Positions 10,174-18,518 are shown, counted from the stretch's first letter. The stretch: DNA of 64,000 nucleotides from Alphaproteobacteria bacterium (GCA_016783965.1 JADHVO010000005.1:186001-250000); one strand, 5' to 3'. Made by a program: numbers and translations. The notes: generated from the sequence alone by a model not told the origin.

Positions 10174-11835
10174 CTAGCGGGCCTTGGCCTGACGCAGGTC
10201 GGTCGGATTGTCTGCGACCTTAAGCTCAAGCGGTGTGGACGCCAGCATCGCGTCGATGTGCAGCCGCTCCAGCAGGAACTGGCGCAGCTCGGCACCGGCC
10301 AGCTTGACGCCCTGCGCCACCTTCACGGTGAGCGGGTTCACCTGCACGTTGTTCACCAGGATTTCGTAGTGCAGATGCGGTCCCGTCGACAGGCCGGTAT
10401 TGCCGGAATAGGCGACAACCTCGCCCTGGCGCACGCGGCTGCCCGCATGGATCCCCGGGGCGAAACGCGACAGGTGGCCATAGGCGAAGCCCATGCCGTT
10501 TCCCATGTCGATGCGCATGTAGTTGCCGTAGCCGTTCGAGCGTCCGGCCACCTTCACGGTGCCGTTGCCCGACGCCATCACCGGCGTGCCCACCGGCACC
10601 GCGAAGTCGATGCCCTTGTGCATACGCGTGTAGCCCAGCACCGGGTGGAAGCGCATGCCGAAGCCCGACGAGATGCGCGCACCGTCCACGGGCGTACGCA
10701 TCAGCGCCTGCTTCAGGCTCGAGCCGGTCTTGTCAAAGTACTCGGCCGCCTTGTCCGCATCGGGCTGGAAGCGATAGACCTCGAAGTCCTTCCCGTGCGT
10801 GTGGATGACGGCGTAGTCGATGTTGCCCTCGCGCGCCGGCAGGCCGTCGGTCGTGTAGTAGAAGCTGTAATAGACCTCGAAGCTGTCGCCCGGGCGCAGA
10901 TCGCGCTGGAAGTCGACCTTGTAGCCGAGCAGCTTGATCATATCGACCATGATGCCGGCGGGAATGCCGGCCTGCATGCCGGCGAGATAGAGCGAGCCGT
11001 CCAGCGTCGCGCCCGCGCGATGCACATGCTCGACCAGCTGCTTTACTTCGTCGTTTGCGGTGAAGCTGTTGTCCGGGTTGCGCGCGATTGTGATGTTGTG
11101 CTCGACCGAAGGGCTGAAGTTTACCGCCAACAGCCGGCCGACCGGCGCGGCGTCGTCCGTCACGTCGCTGTCGTCGGACACGTCGGTGTCCGCCGCTTCA
11201 TTCGGTGCTGTCGAGGTCACCGTGACCGGCTTGCCGTTCACGCGCACGACGGTCGTGCCGGGTTTGGTGCCAGGCGCCGCCGGCGCAGGCGGTTCCGGCT
11301 TTTTCGGCGGCGCCTCGTAGGTCAGTGTGATCTGCAATCCCGCGGGTGTCTTGCGGGTGTCGAATACCTTGGTCAGGGCGGCGACGACGGCGTTCGCGTC
11401 GTCATCTGTCACGCCGGCGTCGATCAAGACGCCCTGGAAGCTGTCCCCCTTGTCGAGCGTGACGGTGCGCGTCTCCGTGCCGGGCTGATCGGTGCCGTTG
11501 TCGGCCGCTTCTTCATCCGCGAGGTTGCGGTCGAGCTGCGCCGGCGGCGGCACGACGCGCTGCGCCGGATGTCCGCTGACCAGCCGATTGCCGGCCGCGA
11601 TAAGCTCGCTGAACATGCGGTAGGGGAGGAAGGTCGCCGACGCTTCGGCGTTCTTCGCGTGCAGGGGCGGCATGGCGCTCGCGGCGAGCCATGCCATCGA
11701 TCCGGCGACCAGTGCAGTGATGGAGGTCGACACCATGGCCCAGCGGCCATCGGTCGTTGCCAGTGCGGCGGAAGCCGAGCGCACCCGGCGGCGCAATCCC
11801 AAAAGGATATCTTGCGTCGAAGTTCGACGGTCCAC
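10174..11835 (-). CDS. M23 family metalloendopeptidase, membrane-anchored
   Basis: A 553-residue cell-wall enzyme. Residues about 33-55 form one transmembrane helix after a basic cytoplasmic start, so the rest is periplasmic. The middle contains a Pro-rich linker and a region like the OapA/LysM-adjacent part of MepM, and the C-terminal LytM/M23 domain holds the zinc ligands: the H of HKGIDFAVPVG near 405 and the GPHLHYE motif near 483. Such proteins cut peptidoglycan cross-bridges or, if catalytically degenerate, activate amidases; both zinc motifs are intact here, favouring an active peptidase. No ribosome-binding or promoter element is distinctive. Confidence 0.88.
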   Translation of the reverse strand: MDRRTSTQDILLGLRRRVRSASAALATTDGRWAMVSTSITALVAGSMAWLAASAMPPLHAKNAEASATFLPYRMFSELIAAGNRLVSGHPAQRVVPPPAQLDRNLADEEAADNGTDQPGTETRTVTLDKGDSFQGVLIDAGVTDDDANAVVAALTKVFDTRKTPAGLQITLTYEAPPKKPEPPAPAAPGTKPGTTVVRVNGKPVTVTSTAPNEAADTDVSDDSDVTDDAAPVGRLLAVNFSPSVEHNITIARNPDNSFTANDEVKQLVEHVHRAGATLDGSLYLAGMQAGIPAGIMVDMIKLLGYKVDFQRDLRPGDSFEVYYSFYYTTDGLPAREGNIDYAVIHTHGKDFEVYRFQPDADKAAEYFDKTGSSLKQALMRTPVDGARISSGFGMRFHPVLGYTRMHKGIDFAVPVGTPVMASGNGTVKVAGRSNGYGNYMRIDMGNGMGFAYGHLSRFAPGIHAGSRVRQGEVVAYSGNTGLSTGPHLHYEILVNNVQVNPLTVKVAQGVKLAGAELRQFLLERLHIDAMLASTPLELKVADNPTDLRQAKAR

Positions 11836-12094
11836 GTCGGCTCCTGTCCTTCAGGCGACGCGAAGAGGGGAAGCGTCAACCCAGCCCAGTGTATGCCCCG
11901 GTGTAAAACCGGCGTGCCGAGGCATATAGCCAAAGCACAGTTAATCCCGTCAACCCTTTCGGCTTGGTAAATGAAATCTTTCGAGTCGCAGGAACTCCGA
12001 TGGAATCGGCCTTAGATGCGCGTTCGCGATCGCGCGCATATGGGAAACTGCGTGATGGCGCTCGCTAGATGAACGCGTCGCCTTGCGCTTTCGT
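11836..12094. other. Intergenic region upstream of the M23 peptidase gene
   Basis: About 260 bases lie between the peptidase start and the terminator of the next minus-strand operon. It should contain the peptidase promoter. I found no repeat, RNA gene or convincing -35/-10 pair in it; open frames here are short and lack coding bias. Confidence 0.5.
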
Positions 12095-12131
12095 CAAAGA
12101 AAAAGCCCCGCAGCCGAGTTGCTGCGGGGCT
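12095..12131 (-). terminator. Rho-independent terminator of the PadR/sensor operon
   Basis: Read on the minus strand, arms AGCCCCGCAGC and GCTGCGGGGCT (plus-strand 12104-12114 and 12121-12131) form an 11-base-pair GC-rich stem with a 6-base loop, followed by TTTTTCTTTG. It sits 23 bases after the stop of the minus-strand gene ending at 12155. This is a textbook intrinsic terminator. Confidence 0.9.
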
Positions 12132-12154
12132 CAGGGGCCGGCTCCAAGGGGGAC

Positions 12155-13063
12155 TCACAGCCGGACGAGAAGGCCTTCCGCGATCTTGCCGTGCACCCAG
12201 CCGATGGCGCGGGCGACGTGCAGCACGACGAAGAAGAGAAGGATACCCAGCAGAGCGAACACGATCAGGCCGGGCGCGGTGTGCAGGAAGTGCTGGAGAT
12301 AGGGCGCGTCGCTGATCTGGAAGTGCGACTCGCCGGTGAACAGGCTGTAGACGCAGCTCGCCGTCACGCCGAGCGACAGCGACAGGCCGACCACGCCGAC
12401 CACAAAGTAGGTGACGCCCAGCGGCAGCATCAGCAGCATGTAGAACATCGACGACCAGGTGCGCAGGTCGGTGAAGGCTTCCCGGATCTTGGTGCCGAGA
12501 CCTTCATCGGCCGCGGGACCTGCCGGCAGGCGGCGCGGCATGCGCACGCCCAGCAGCGCTTCCACGATGCGCCCTTCGACATGGCTCAACACGCGCACCG
12601 ACGCGATGAAGAGCAGGAAGAAGGGAACGCCGATGATCAGGATCGCGAGACCCGCGGTCAGAGCGATGCCCGTGATCGTCCACGTGAAGTAGAAGATGCC
12701 GGTGGCGAGCGATAGCAGCATGTAGAGCAGGGCGCTGTAGGTGCGCGGGTCGGAGACGACGTTGAAGAAGCCGAATCTCCGCTCCTCGCGCTGTTCCGGT
12801 TGCGGAAAGGGGGTCTGGACGGTTGCAATTTCCATATCGCGGTACTCCTCGGCGATCTCTTCCGGCGTGCCGTAAGTCTCCACGACGCCGGCCAGGATCT
12901 GCTTTTCTGTAAGGTCTGGGTTTTGTGCGATCTCGTTGTTCAGATGGTCTTCGCAGTCCGCGAGCGCGTCTGCGATCAACCCGGCAGGCGCACCTTTCAG
13001 CGCCGCGCGGAGTTCCCGCAGATAGGCTTGGACGGTCTCAGGCGGCTGCGCCGGCATGACCAT
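12155..13063 (-). CDS. Membrane protein with DUF1700-like N-terminus and sensor-type membrane domains
   Basis: The 302-residue protein starts with a soluble helical domain (about 1-80; YLRELRAALKG...ALADCEDHLNNEI...YGTPEEIAEEY), the pattern of DUF1700/HAAS domains that are often encoded beside PadR regulators. Two similar membrane blocks follow, each with a helix pair and each headed by a DPRTYSALLYMLL / DLRTWSSMFYMLL motif, resembling the putative-sensor domain found N-terminal to some histidine kinases. It overlaps padR by about 26 bases and is probably cotranscribed. ATG at 13063 or 13057 could start it. Function is likely membrane stress sensing or lipid interaction, by analogy only. Confidence 0.75.
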   Translation of the reverse strand: MVMPAQPPETVQAYLRELRAALKGAPAGLIADALADCEDHLNNEIAQNPDLTEKQILAGVVETYGTPEEIAEEYRDMEIATVQTPFPQPEQREERRFGFFNVVSDPRTYSALLYMLLSLATGIFYFTWTITGIALTAGLAILIIGVPFFLLFIASVRVLSHVEGRIVEALLGVRMPRRLPAGPAADEGLGTKIREAFTDLRTWSSMFYMLLMLPLGVTYFVVGVVGLSLSLGVTASCVYSLFTGESHFQISDAPYLQHFLHTAPGLIVFALLGILLFFVVLHVARAIGWVHGKIAEGLLVRL

Positions 13064-13430
13064 CAGGCGTCACTCCCGCGTTCAGGGCGTCATCGACGAA
13101 CTCGCGCATGTCGCGCCAGGCGAACTGCCATTCGCCGAGCGCTTTGCGGCCGTCGTCCGTGATGTCGTAGTAGCGTCGCGGCGGCCCGAAGGCTGACGCT
13201 TCGACACGGCTCTTGAGCAGGCCCGTCGCATTGAGCGAGCGGAGCACCGGGTAAATCGCGCCTTGCTTGAAGATCAGTCCGCCTTCGCCCTCCGCCTTCA
13301 CGGCCTTGGCGATTTCGTATCCGTACATTTCACGGCCGGCGCGTGCGAGCACGGCCAGCAGAACGAGCGATGAAAGCCCTGCCATCAGTTCTTTACGGAA
13401 TTTGCGTGTGAATTGAGATTCCTCGGTCAC
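13038..13430 (-). CDS. PadR family transcriptional regulator
   Basis: A 130-residue winged-helix repressor. The order is typical of PadR: helix-turn-helix containing MYGYEIAKAV, a recognition region with FKQGAIYPVLRSL, the wing KSRVEASAFGPPRRYYDIT, and a C-terminal dimerisation helix ending in ALGEWQFAWRDM. It is the first gene of a two-gene operon with the DUF1700-like membrane protein. Three spaced inverted repeats upstream of its start (13461-13597) are good candidates for its own operators, suggesting autorepression relieved by an unknown ligand. Confidence 0.9.
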   Translation of the reverse strand: MTEESQFTRKFRKELMAGLSSLVLLAVLARAGREMYGYEIAKAVKAEGEGGLIFKQGAIYPVLRSLNATGLLKSRVEASAFGPPRRYYDITDDGRKALGEWQFAWRDMREFVDDALNAGVTPDGHAGAAA

Positions 13431-13460
13431 AACGCGTCTTCTCCGCCTCCCATGCTATTA

Positions 13461-13597
13461 CGAAGTTCTATCTAGCATGGACTTCGTACTATGCAAGGGT
13501 CCCCTCTACCGAAGTTGAAAATAAAATGGACTTCCTACGGTATTATTACGGCAGGAACCCATTATTCTCATAAAGTTCGTATCCATATAGGACTTCA
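13461..13597 (-). promoter_or_regulatory. Three imperfect inverted repeats GAAGT-N14-ACTTC upstream of padR
   Basis: Three copies of AAGTT-N11/12-GGACTTC occur at 13463-13485, 13512-13534 and 13573-13596. The first has the longest symmetry (TACGAAGT at 13459-13466 against ACTTCGTA at 13481-13488). Copy starts are 49 and 61 bases apart. All lie in an AT-rich stretch 30-170 bases upstream of the padR ATG, where its promoter must be. PadR proteins bind inverted repeats in their own promoters, so autoregulation is the simplest reading; binding itself is inferred. Confidence 0.65.
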
Positions 13598-13949
13598 ATC
13601 TGACACGAGGGGTTTTATTGCGTAAGAAGACTCCATCGCTGCGCGTTTGGCGCGCCGGCCAAGACCGAAATGATTCGCGTCATCAAAGAGAATTCTCAAA
13701 TCCGGCCAACGCGTTAACCCCAAAGATCGGGGGCGAATTGAACCTCAAATTTGGAGACTCGCCCCAGCGGAGCACCGCTGCGCACAGAATCGCCTGGTCC
13801 ACGGCCGCCACAGCGGGAAGCAGCTGCAACTCTGGGCCGAACCTGGCGCGGCAGGGCAAGTGGCTCGTCCGCCTCGCATGGGCCGTTGTCACGCGAGCCG
13901 CCGGTCGCGCGTCTTGTTCTCAAGTCCACACCGTCCGGAGGATCGCCCG
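13598..13949. other. Gene-poor stretch before the AhpD-like gene
   Basis: About 350 bases between the padR operator region and the ATG at 13950. A 111-codon frame opening at TTG 13618 runs to the AhpD-like start, but its codons lack the local G/C third-position bias and the product has no domain pattern, so I do not call it. The promoter for the AhpD-like/NAT pair should be here; none is obvious. Confidence 0.5.
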
Positions 13950-14402
13950 ATGACCAACCGCCTGAACTTCTACACAGCCAGCCCCGAAGGCACGAGGGCA
14001 ATGCTCGCGCTCGAGAACTACGTGGTCCGGTCGGGCCTCGAGAGCCCACTGATCGAGCTGGTGAAGATGCGCGCCTCGCAGATCAACGGCTGCGCCTTCT
14101 GTCTCGACATGCACAGCCGCGACGCCCGCAAGCACGGCGAGACGGAGCAACGTCTATATGTGCTTCCCGCATGGCGTGAGACGGTGCTGTTCAGCGACCG
14201 CGAGAAGGCCGCCTTGGCCTGGACCGAAGCGCTCACGCTCATTTCGCAAACGCATGCGCCCGACGCCATCTACGAACAGGCGCGCGAGGCGTTCAGCGAG
14301 AAGGAACTGGCCGACCTGACCCTGCTGATCGGCACGATCAACACCTGGAACAGGATAGCGATAGGATTCCGCGCGCCGCTTCCTGTACACAAGGCGGCAT
14401 GA
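13950..14402 (+). CDS. Carboxymuconolactone decarboxylase/AhpD-like protein
   Basis: A 150-residue all-helical protein of the CMD/AhpD family. The redox signature is present: C48-A-F-C51 followed by H55 (NGCAFCLDMH), with ELVKMRASQ before it as in AhpD-like peroxidase-partner proteins. Such proteins act as thiol-dependent antioxidants or alkylhydroperoxidase-like enzymes rather than true lactone decarboxylases. The frame is open further upstream, but ATG 13950 with GGAGGAT in front is the natural start. Its stop overlaps the start of the arylamine N-acetyltransferase gene by four bases, so they form an operon. Confidence 0.88.
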   Translation: MTNRLNFYTASPEGTRAMLALENYVVRSGLESPLIELVKMRASQINGCAFCLDMHSRDARKHGETEQRLYVLPAWRETVLFSDREKAALAWTEALTLISQTHAPDAIYEQAREAFSEKELADLTLLIGTINTWNRIAIGFRAPLPVHKAA

Positions 14403-15226
14403 ACCTGGATCGCTATCTGAAACGCATCGGCCTCGATCATCGCCCGCCGGCAACGCTGGAGGGTTTACGGATGGTCCATCGCGCACACCTGCTCGCGATC
14501 CCGTACGAGAACATCGACGTCCAGCTCGGCCGCCCCGTCACCACCGCGATCGCACCGATCTACGACAAGATCATCGAGCGGGGCAGGGGCGGCTGGTGCT
14601 ACGAGATGAACGGGAGCCTCGGCTGGGCACTCAAAGAGCTCGGGTTTGACGTCATCCGTGCAACGGGCGCCGTGGTGCGAGCGCTGAAGGGCGAAGCCGC
14701 CGTTGGCAACCACCTGGTTTTGCGCGTCGAGCTGCCCGAAGGTCTCTACCTGGCCGATGTCGGTTTCGGCGACGGGCCACGGGATCCGATCCCGCTCAAG
14801 GTCGGAGCCTTCGTGAGCGAGGGCTTCCATTTCGGGCTGAGCCGTGTGGACGATGCCTGGTGGCGTTTCGCGAACGATCCGCGTGGCAGCGCGCCGAGCT
14901 TCGACTTCAACCTCGCGCCGGCTGACGAAGCCGTGCTGGCCGCGAAGTGCGAGTTTCTCCAGACATCGCCGATGTCGCCTTTCGTTCAGAACCTCGTCGT
15001 GCAGCGACACATGTCGAACGGTCTCGCCATTCTGCGGGGCCGCACTCTACGCGAACTCACGCCTACGGAGACACGGGAGAGGGTGTTCGAGGACGTCACG
15101 GATCTCATGACGACGCTGACGACTGTCTTCGGCCTGGACGTGCCGGAGGTCGCCGGCCTCTGGTCGAAGATCGTGACCCGCCACGATGAAGTCATGGCGC
15201 AGAAGAAGGCTGCCGCCCCGGCATGA
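14399..15226 (+). CDS. nat: Arylamine N-acetyltransferase
   Basis: The 275-residue product transfers acetyl groups from acetyl-CoA to arylamines and hydrazines. The catalytic triad is visible: Cys67 in RGGWCYEMNG, His105 in NHLVLRV and Asp120 in LADVGFGD, and the length matches bacterial NATs. The ATG overlaps the preceding AhpD-like stop (ATGA), indicating coupled expression. A bidirectional terminator follows six bases after the stop. NATs are xenobiotic enzymes with physiological roles that vary by species. Confidence 0.94.
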   Translation: MNLDRYLKRIGLDHRPPATLEGLRMVHRAHLLAIPYENIDVQLGRPVTTAIAPIYDKIIERGRGGWCYEMNGSLGWALKELGFDVIRATGAVVRALKGEAAVGNHLVLRVELPEGLYLADVGFGDGPRDPIPLKVGAFVSEGFHFGLSRVDDAWWRFANDPRGSAPSFDFNLAPADEAVLAAKCEFLQTSPMSPFVQNLVVQRHMSNGLAILRGRTLRELTPTETRERVFEDVTDLMTTLTTVFGLDVPEVAGLWSKIVTRHDEVMAQKKAAAPA

Positions 15227-15231
15227 AAAAA

Positions 15232-15264
15232 CCCGGCGCCGATCTCTCCGCGCCGGGCTTCTTT
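15232..15264. terminator. Bidirectional rho-independent terminator
   Basis: Arms CCCGGCGC (15232-15239) and GCGCCGGG (15250-15257) with a 10-base loop. On the plus strand CTTCTTT follows; on the minus strand TTTTTT follows directly. It serves the nat gene on one side and the small secreted protein gene on the other, which converge here. Confidence 0.9.
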
Positions 15265-15280
15265 GGTTCTGGCGACGACG

Positions 15281-15601
15281 TTAGTCGTGAACGGTGAACG
15301 TCGTGGTCTCGCAGAGATTCTGGTTGCGGAACTCCGCGTGACCGCCGTCCTCGAACACCGCCTTGATGTCGTATTCACAGGTCGTGCGCCCGTCGGCGAT
15401 CGTGACCGCGAGGTCTTCGCCGGCGGCAACCGTGCCGTTGAGAATGTTCTCTTCCCACGAATTCGTGCCGACGTGCGAGACGTACAGTTCGGTCAGCGTG
15501 GTGGAAGTCTGGTTCTTGACCGTGATGTGGAGATCTTCGGCGAGAGCCGGCGTGGCCATCAGAGCGAGCGCAGCCGCGGCGGCAAAAAGCATCTTCTTCA
15601 T
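15281..15601 (-). CDS. Small secreted protein of unknown function
   Basis: A 106-residue precursor beginning MKKMLFAAAAALALMATPALA, a classic Sec signal peptide cleaved before EDLH, leaving about 85 residues. The mature part is rich in beta-branched residues and has two cysteines (TTCEYDI and NQNLCETT) that could form a disulfide, with an Ig-like or beta-sandwich flavour (ITVKNQTSTTLTELYVSHVG). The frame extends upstream but the signal peptide fixes the ATG at 15601. It stands alone, with its own terminator. I do not recognise a named family. Confidence 0.8.
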   Translation of the reverse strand: MKKMLFAAAAALALMATPALAEDLHITVKNQTSTTLTELYVSHVGTNSWEENILNGTVAAGEDLAVTIADGRTTCEYDIKAVFEDGGHAEFRNQNLCETTTFTVHD

Positions 15602-15783
15602 TTGCGTAGGTACCCCTGTTCGATAAGGCGCAGCCCCTGCCAGGCGCCTCAGTGGAGCAGACAGTGTGAACATGGGCGCAAAAAGGCAAGACCTTTGTCA
15701 AAGCTTGGCAAACATTAATCCACGCACACATTGCGGAACTTTGGCGGCGCGAATGCGAACATTCTTGGAGCGGTTCGCGACGC

Positions 15784-17001
15784 TCAGTTGTTCGCGAGGA
15801 TCATGTTGCGGACGATCGGATAGATCTGCGTTTGCCAGCGTGTGCCGGAGAACACGCCGTAGTGCCCAACTCCGGCTTGCACATAGTGCTTCTTGCGAAA
15901 CGGTTTTATTGAAACGCAAAGATCGTGCGCGGCCAGCGTCTGCCCAACCGAGCAGATGTCATCACGCTCGCCCTCGACCGTAAGCAGCGCCGTCTTGCGG
16001 ATCGCGGCCGGCTCCACGCGCCGATCGCGATGGGTGAAGAGACCGCGCGGCAAGTGAAATTCCTGGAAGACCCGCCGCACGGTCTCCAGATAGAACTCGG
16101 CCGGCAGGTCCGCGACCGAGAAATACTCGTCGTAGAACTTGCGGTTCGCCTCAGCCTTGGCGTCCTCGCCCTTGCGGATGTGTTCGAACAGATCGAGATG
16201 CGCGCGCACGTGGCGCGGCAGGTTCATCGACAGGAACGCGGAGACCTGCACGAAGCCCGGGTACACGCGTCGATGCGCGCCGGCGTAGCGGCGCGGCACC
16301 GGCGTGATGAGATTCTTCTCGAACCATTCGATCGGATGGCCGGTCGCGAGTTCGTTGACCGCTGTCGGGTTTATCCGCGTGTCGACCGGCCCCGCCATCA
16401 GCGTCATGCTGCGCGGCTGGCACGGATGATCGCTCTGCGCCATGACCGCGACGGTTGCGAGCAGGGCTGCGCAGGGTTGGCAGACCGCCACGACATGCGC
16501 ACCAGGTCCGATGTGCTCGAAGAACCGGATGACATGATCGATGTATTCGTCGAGACCAAAGCGGCCAGCACTCAGGGGCACATCGCGTGCGTTGTGCCAG
16601 TCGGTGATGTAGACGTCATGCTCGCTGAGCATCGTCTTCGCGGTGTTGCGAAGCAGAGTCGCGAAGTGGCCGGCCATGGGCGCAACGATCAGCACCCGCG
16701 GCTGCTCGACGTTCGTCTCCTTCGCGAAGCGGAGGAGCGTACCGAACGGGGTTGTCAGCGCCGCTTCCTCGCGCACCGGCACGACGCGGCCTTCGCACGT
16801 CACCGTGTCGATGCCGTAGTCCGGGCGGTCATGGATCAGCTGCGCGCGGTTGACGATTTCGGCGGCGGCAGAAATGCTCTTGAAGATGTAGTTGGACGTT
16901 GGCCCGGCACATGTCTCACGGAAAAGCGAACTGGTGAGGCCGGCCCAGGCACGCACGGGTGCGAGCAAGTCCGATTGGGCCTGGTAGGCGTCGTATAACA
17001 T
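15784..17001 (-). CDS. phaZ: Intracellular polyhydroxyalkanoate depolymerase
   Basis: The 405-residue protein matches intracellular PHB depolymerases (PhaZ1 type), which mobilise stored polyhydroxybutyrate granules. Visible features are the N-terminal MLYDAYQAQ, the oxyanion segment VLIVAPMAGHF, YITDWHNARDVP, the nucleophile region VAVCQPC (Cys174 in the lipase-box position, as in the Cupriavidus enzyme, instead of serine) and the C-terminal GVGHYGVFSGTRW with the catalytic histidine. No signal peptide is present, agreeing with a cytoplasmic granule enzyme. No PHA synthase gene lies in the window, so the storage pathway is encoded elsewhere. Confidence 0.93.
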   Translation of the reverse strand: MLYDAYQAQSDLLAPVRAWAGLTSSLFRETCAGPTSNYIFKSISAAAEIVNRAQLIHDRPDYGIDTVTCEGRVVPVREEAALTTPFGTLLRFAKETNVEQPRVLIVAPMAGHFATLLRNTAKTMLSEHDVYITDWHNARDVPLSAGRFGLDEYIDHVIRFFEHIGPGAHVVAVCQPCAALLATVAVMAQSDHPCQPRSMTLMAGPVDTRINPTAVNELATGHPIEWFEKNLITPVPRRYAGAHRRVYPGFVQVSAFLSMNLPRHVRAHLDLFEHIRKGEDAKAEANRKFYDEYFSVADLPAEFYLETVRRVFQEFHLPRGLFTHRDRRVEPAAIRKTALLTVEGERDDICSVGQTLAAHDLCVSIKPFRKKHYVQAGVGHYGVFSGTRWQTQIYPIVRNMILANN

Positions 17002-17158
17002 CAGTGGCCTGAAACGCCTCTAGAGACCTGCTCGTGCGGCACTTTTGCGGTGCGGCAATGATTATGCATTTTCATGCCGAACCGTTGAAAATTGCTAGTG
17101 CAATTTATGCTGCATCGCGAAATAATTGGTTACGGACCCGACGGAAGAATCGACGGTC

Positions 17159-17815
17159 ATGAGCAAAGCACTCCTGACGATCTCGAGCAAAAACTACTCG
17201 TCCTGGTCATTGCGCGGCTGGCTGATCTGCCGCATGGCCGGCCTCGATTTCGGCGAGAAAGTGCTGCCAAGCGACGATCCGAACACGCGGGCCGAGCTTC
17301 TTCTCCTGTCGCCATCCTTTCTGGTGCCCTGCCTGACCGATGACAGCGTGAAGGTGTGGGACACGTTGGCGATCGCTGAGTACTTATACGAGTGCCACCC
17401 CGAGAGTGGCCTGTTGCCGAAGAGTCTGAAGGCGCGCACGCATTGCCGCGCCGTGTCCGGTGAGATGCATTCGGGCTTCGCCAATCTGCGCTCGGCGCTG
17501 CCGATGAATCTGAAAGCCGACTATCCGAACTTCAAGGTGTGGGCCGGTGCGCAGGCCGACATCAATCGTGTCGTCTCGATCTGGCGCGAGTGCCTGAAGA
17601 CCTATGACGGGCCCTATCTCTTTGGCGAGAAGCCCACTCTTGCGGACGCCATGTACGCGCCGGTGTGCACGCGGTTCCACACCTATCATGTCACGCTCGA
17701 CCGGATGTGCGCGGACTATGTGGACATGATCATGACTCTGCCGGACATGGTCGAGTGGATCGAGGCTGCCAGGGCTGAGCCGAATGCGGTCGAAGAACTC
17801 GAGGCCGAGTTCTAG
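17159..17815 (+). CDS. Glutathione S-transferase family protein
   Basis: A 218-residue GST with an N-terminal thioredoxin-like domain (LLTISSKNYSSWSLRGWL, with Ser/Tyr in the catalytic loop), a cis-proline in PSFLVPCL, the E/S-containing WDTLAIAEYL motif that binds the glutathione gamma-glutamyl group, and an all-helical C-terminal domain. The start pattern TISSKNYSSWSLR is characteristic of a subgroup common in proteobacteria. Start is ATG 17159 with GGAAGA upstream. It converges with bfr, overlapping it by four bases. Substrate unknown. Confidence 0.88.
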   Translation: MSKALLTISSKNYSSWSLRGWLICRMAGLDFGEKVLPSDDPNTRAELLLLSPSFLVPCLTDDSVKVWDTLAIAEYLYECHPESGLLPKSLKARTHCRAVSGEMHSGFANLRSALPMNLKADYPNFKVWAGAQADINRVVSIWRECLKTYDGPYLFGEKPTLADAMYAPVCTRFHTYHVTLDRMCADYVDMIMTLPDMVEWIEAARAEPNAVEELEAEF

Positions 17816-18399
17816 GACGCGCCGCTTTCATTGGGCTTGGTCTGAAGCTGGACGAAGTTCTGAAGGCCCATCTGCTCGATCAGGCGGAGCTGCGTCTGAA
17901 GCCAGTCGATATGCTCTTCCTCGCTGTCGAGGATGTGCACGAACAACTCGCGGCTGCCGTAGTCCTTGATGTTCTCACAATGAGCGATGGCGAGCTTGAG
18001 CTCTGGATAGGACAGCATCTCCAGCGAGAGGTCGCAGGTGACGATCTCCTTCACGTTCTCGCCGATCATCAGCTTGCCCAGGTCCTGGAGGTTCGGCAGG
18101 CCCCCCAGGAACAGGATGCGCTTGATGAGGCCATCGGCGTGTTTCATCTCGTCGATGGATTCGTCGTATTCCTTCTTCGCGAGATGCGACAGACCCCAGT
18201 CCGCTAGCATCCTGGAGTGCAGGAAATACTGGTTGATGGCCGTGAGTTCGTTCTTCAGAATCTTGTTGAGCCAGACGATGGTGCCGGGATCGCCGACGAC
18301 ACTGGCGTGAGGCTCTGGCCCCGGCGCTACTCCGCTGCTACCAGCAGACGCGAGCGTGCTGCGCCGGCGTCCAGCATTTTTCCGATCGTTTCCTGGCAT
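17812..18399 (-). CDS. bfr: Bacterioferritin with an N-terminal extension overlapping bfd
   Basis: From about residue 34 on this is a typical bacterioferritin: a four-helix ferritin with ferroxidase ligands in NELTAINQYFLH, the DEMKHAD segment carrying the haem-ligand methionine, and the final helix EEEHIDWLQTQL. It stores iron in a 24-mer. The odd part is the start. The conserved domain begins about 25 bases after the bfd stop, yet no ATG, GTG or TTG lies there in frame; the only in-frame starts are ATG 18399 and ATG 18426, both inside bfd. The product would carry about 33-43 extra Arg/Ser/Gly-rich residues read from bfd in another frame. Confidence 0.9.
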   Translation of the reverse strand: MPGNDRKNAGRRRSTLASAGSSGVAPGPEPHASVVGDPGTIVWLNKILKNELTAINQYFLHSRMLADWGLSHLAKKEYDESIDEMKHADGLIKRILFLGGLPNLQDLGKLMIGENVKEIVTCDLSLEMLSYPELKLAIAHCENIKDYGSRELFVHILDSEEEHIDWLQTQLRLIEQMGLQNFVQLQTKPNESGAS

Positions 18400-18518
18400 C
18401 GGCCGCAGTTCTTTCTCACATTGCAATACGAATAGACTTCGTCCGCACTATTCGCACCCTGCGCGATCGCACCACGAATCTTCGTGTCGTTCAGCCTATT
18501 GCAGACGCAGACGATCAT
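18327..18518 (-). CDS. bfd: Bacterioferritin-associated ferredoxin
   Basis: A 63-residue [2Fe-2S] protein. The four cluster cysteines are in the Bfd order: VCVCNRLND (CxC) near the start and YCNVRKNCGRC (ending CxxC) in the middle. Bfd delivers electrons to bacterioferritin to release stored iron. The gene precedes and overlaps bfr, the standard partner, and is transcribed from a promoter that contains a Fur-type site, so low iron should induce it. Length is normal for the family. Confidence 0.93.
   Translation of the reverse strand: MIVCVCNRLNDTKIRGAIAQGANSADEVYSYCNVRKNCGRCQETIGKMLDAGAARSRLLVAAE

Noticed and set aside
9170..11970. Long plus-strand frames (335 and 657 codons) opposite the esterase and M23 genes
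   Set aside because: Antisense shadows of GC-rich genes: His/Arg-rich, no domains, while the minus-strand proteins have complete catalytic motifs.
13618..13953. 111-codon frame from TTG upstream of the AhpD-like gene
   Set aside because: Codon use lacks the local G/C third-position bias, no domain pattern, TTG start without a good ribosome binding site.
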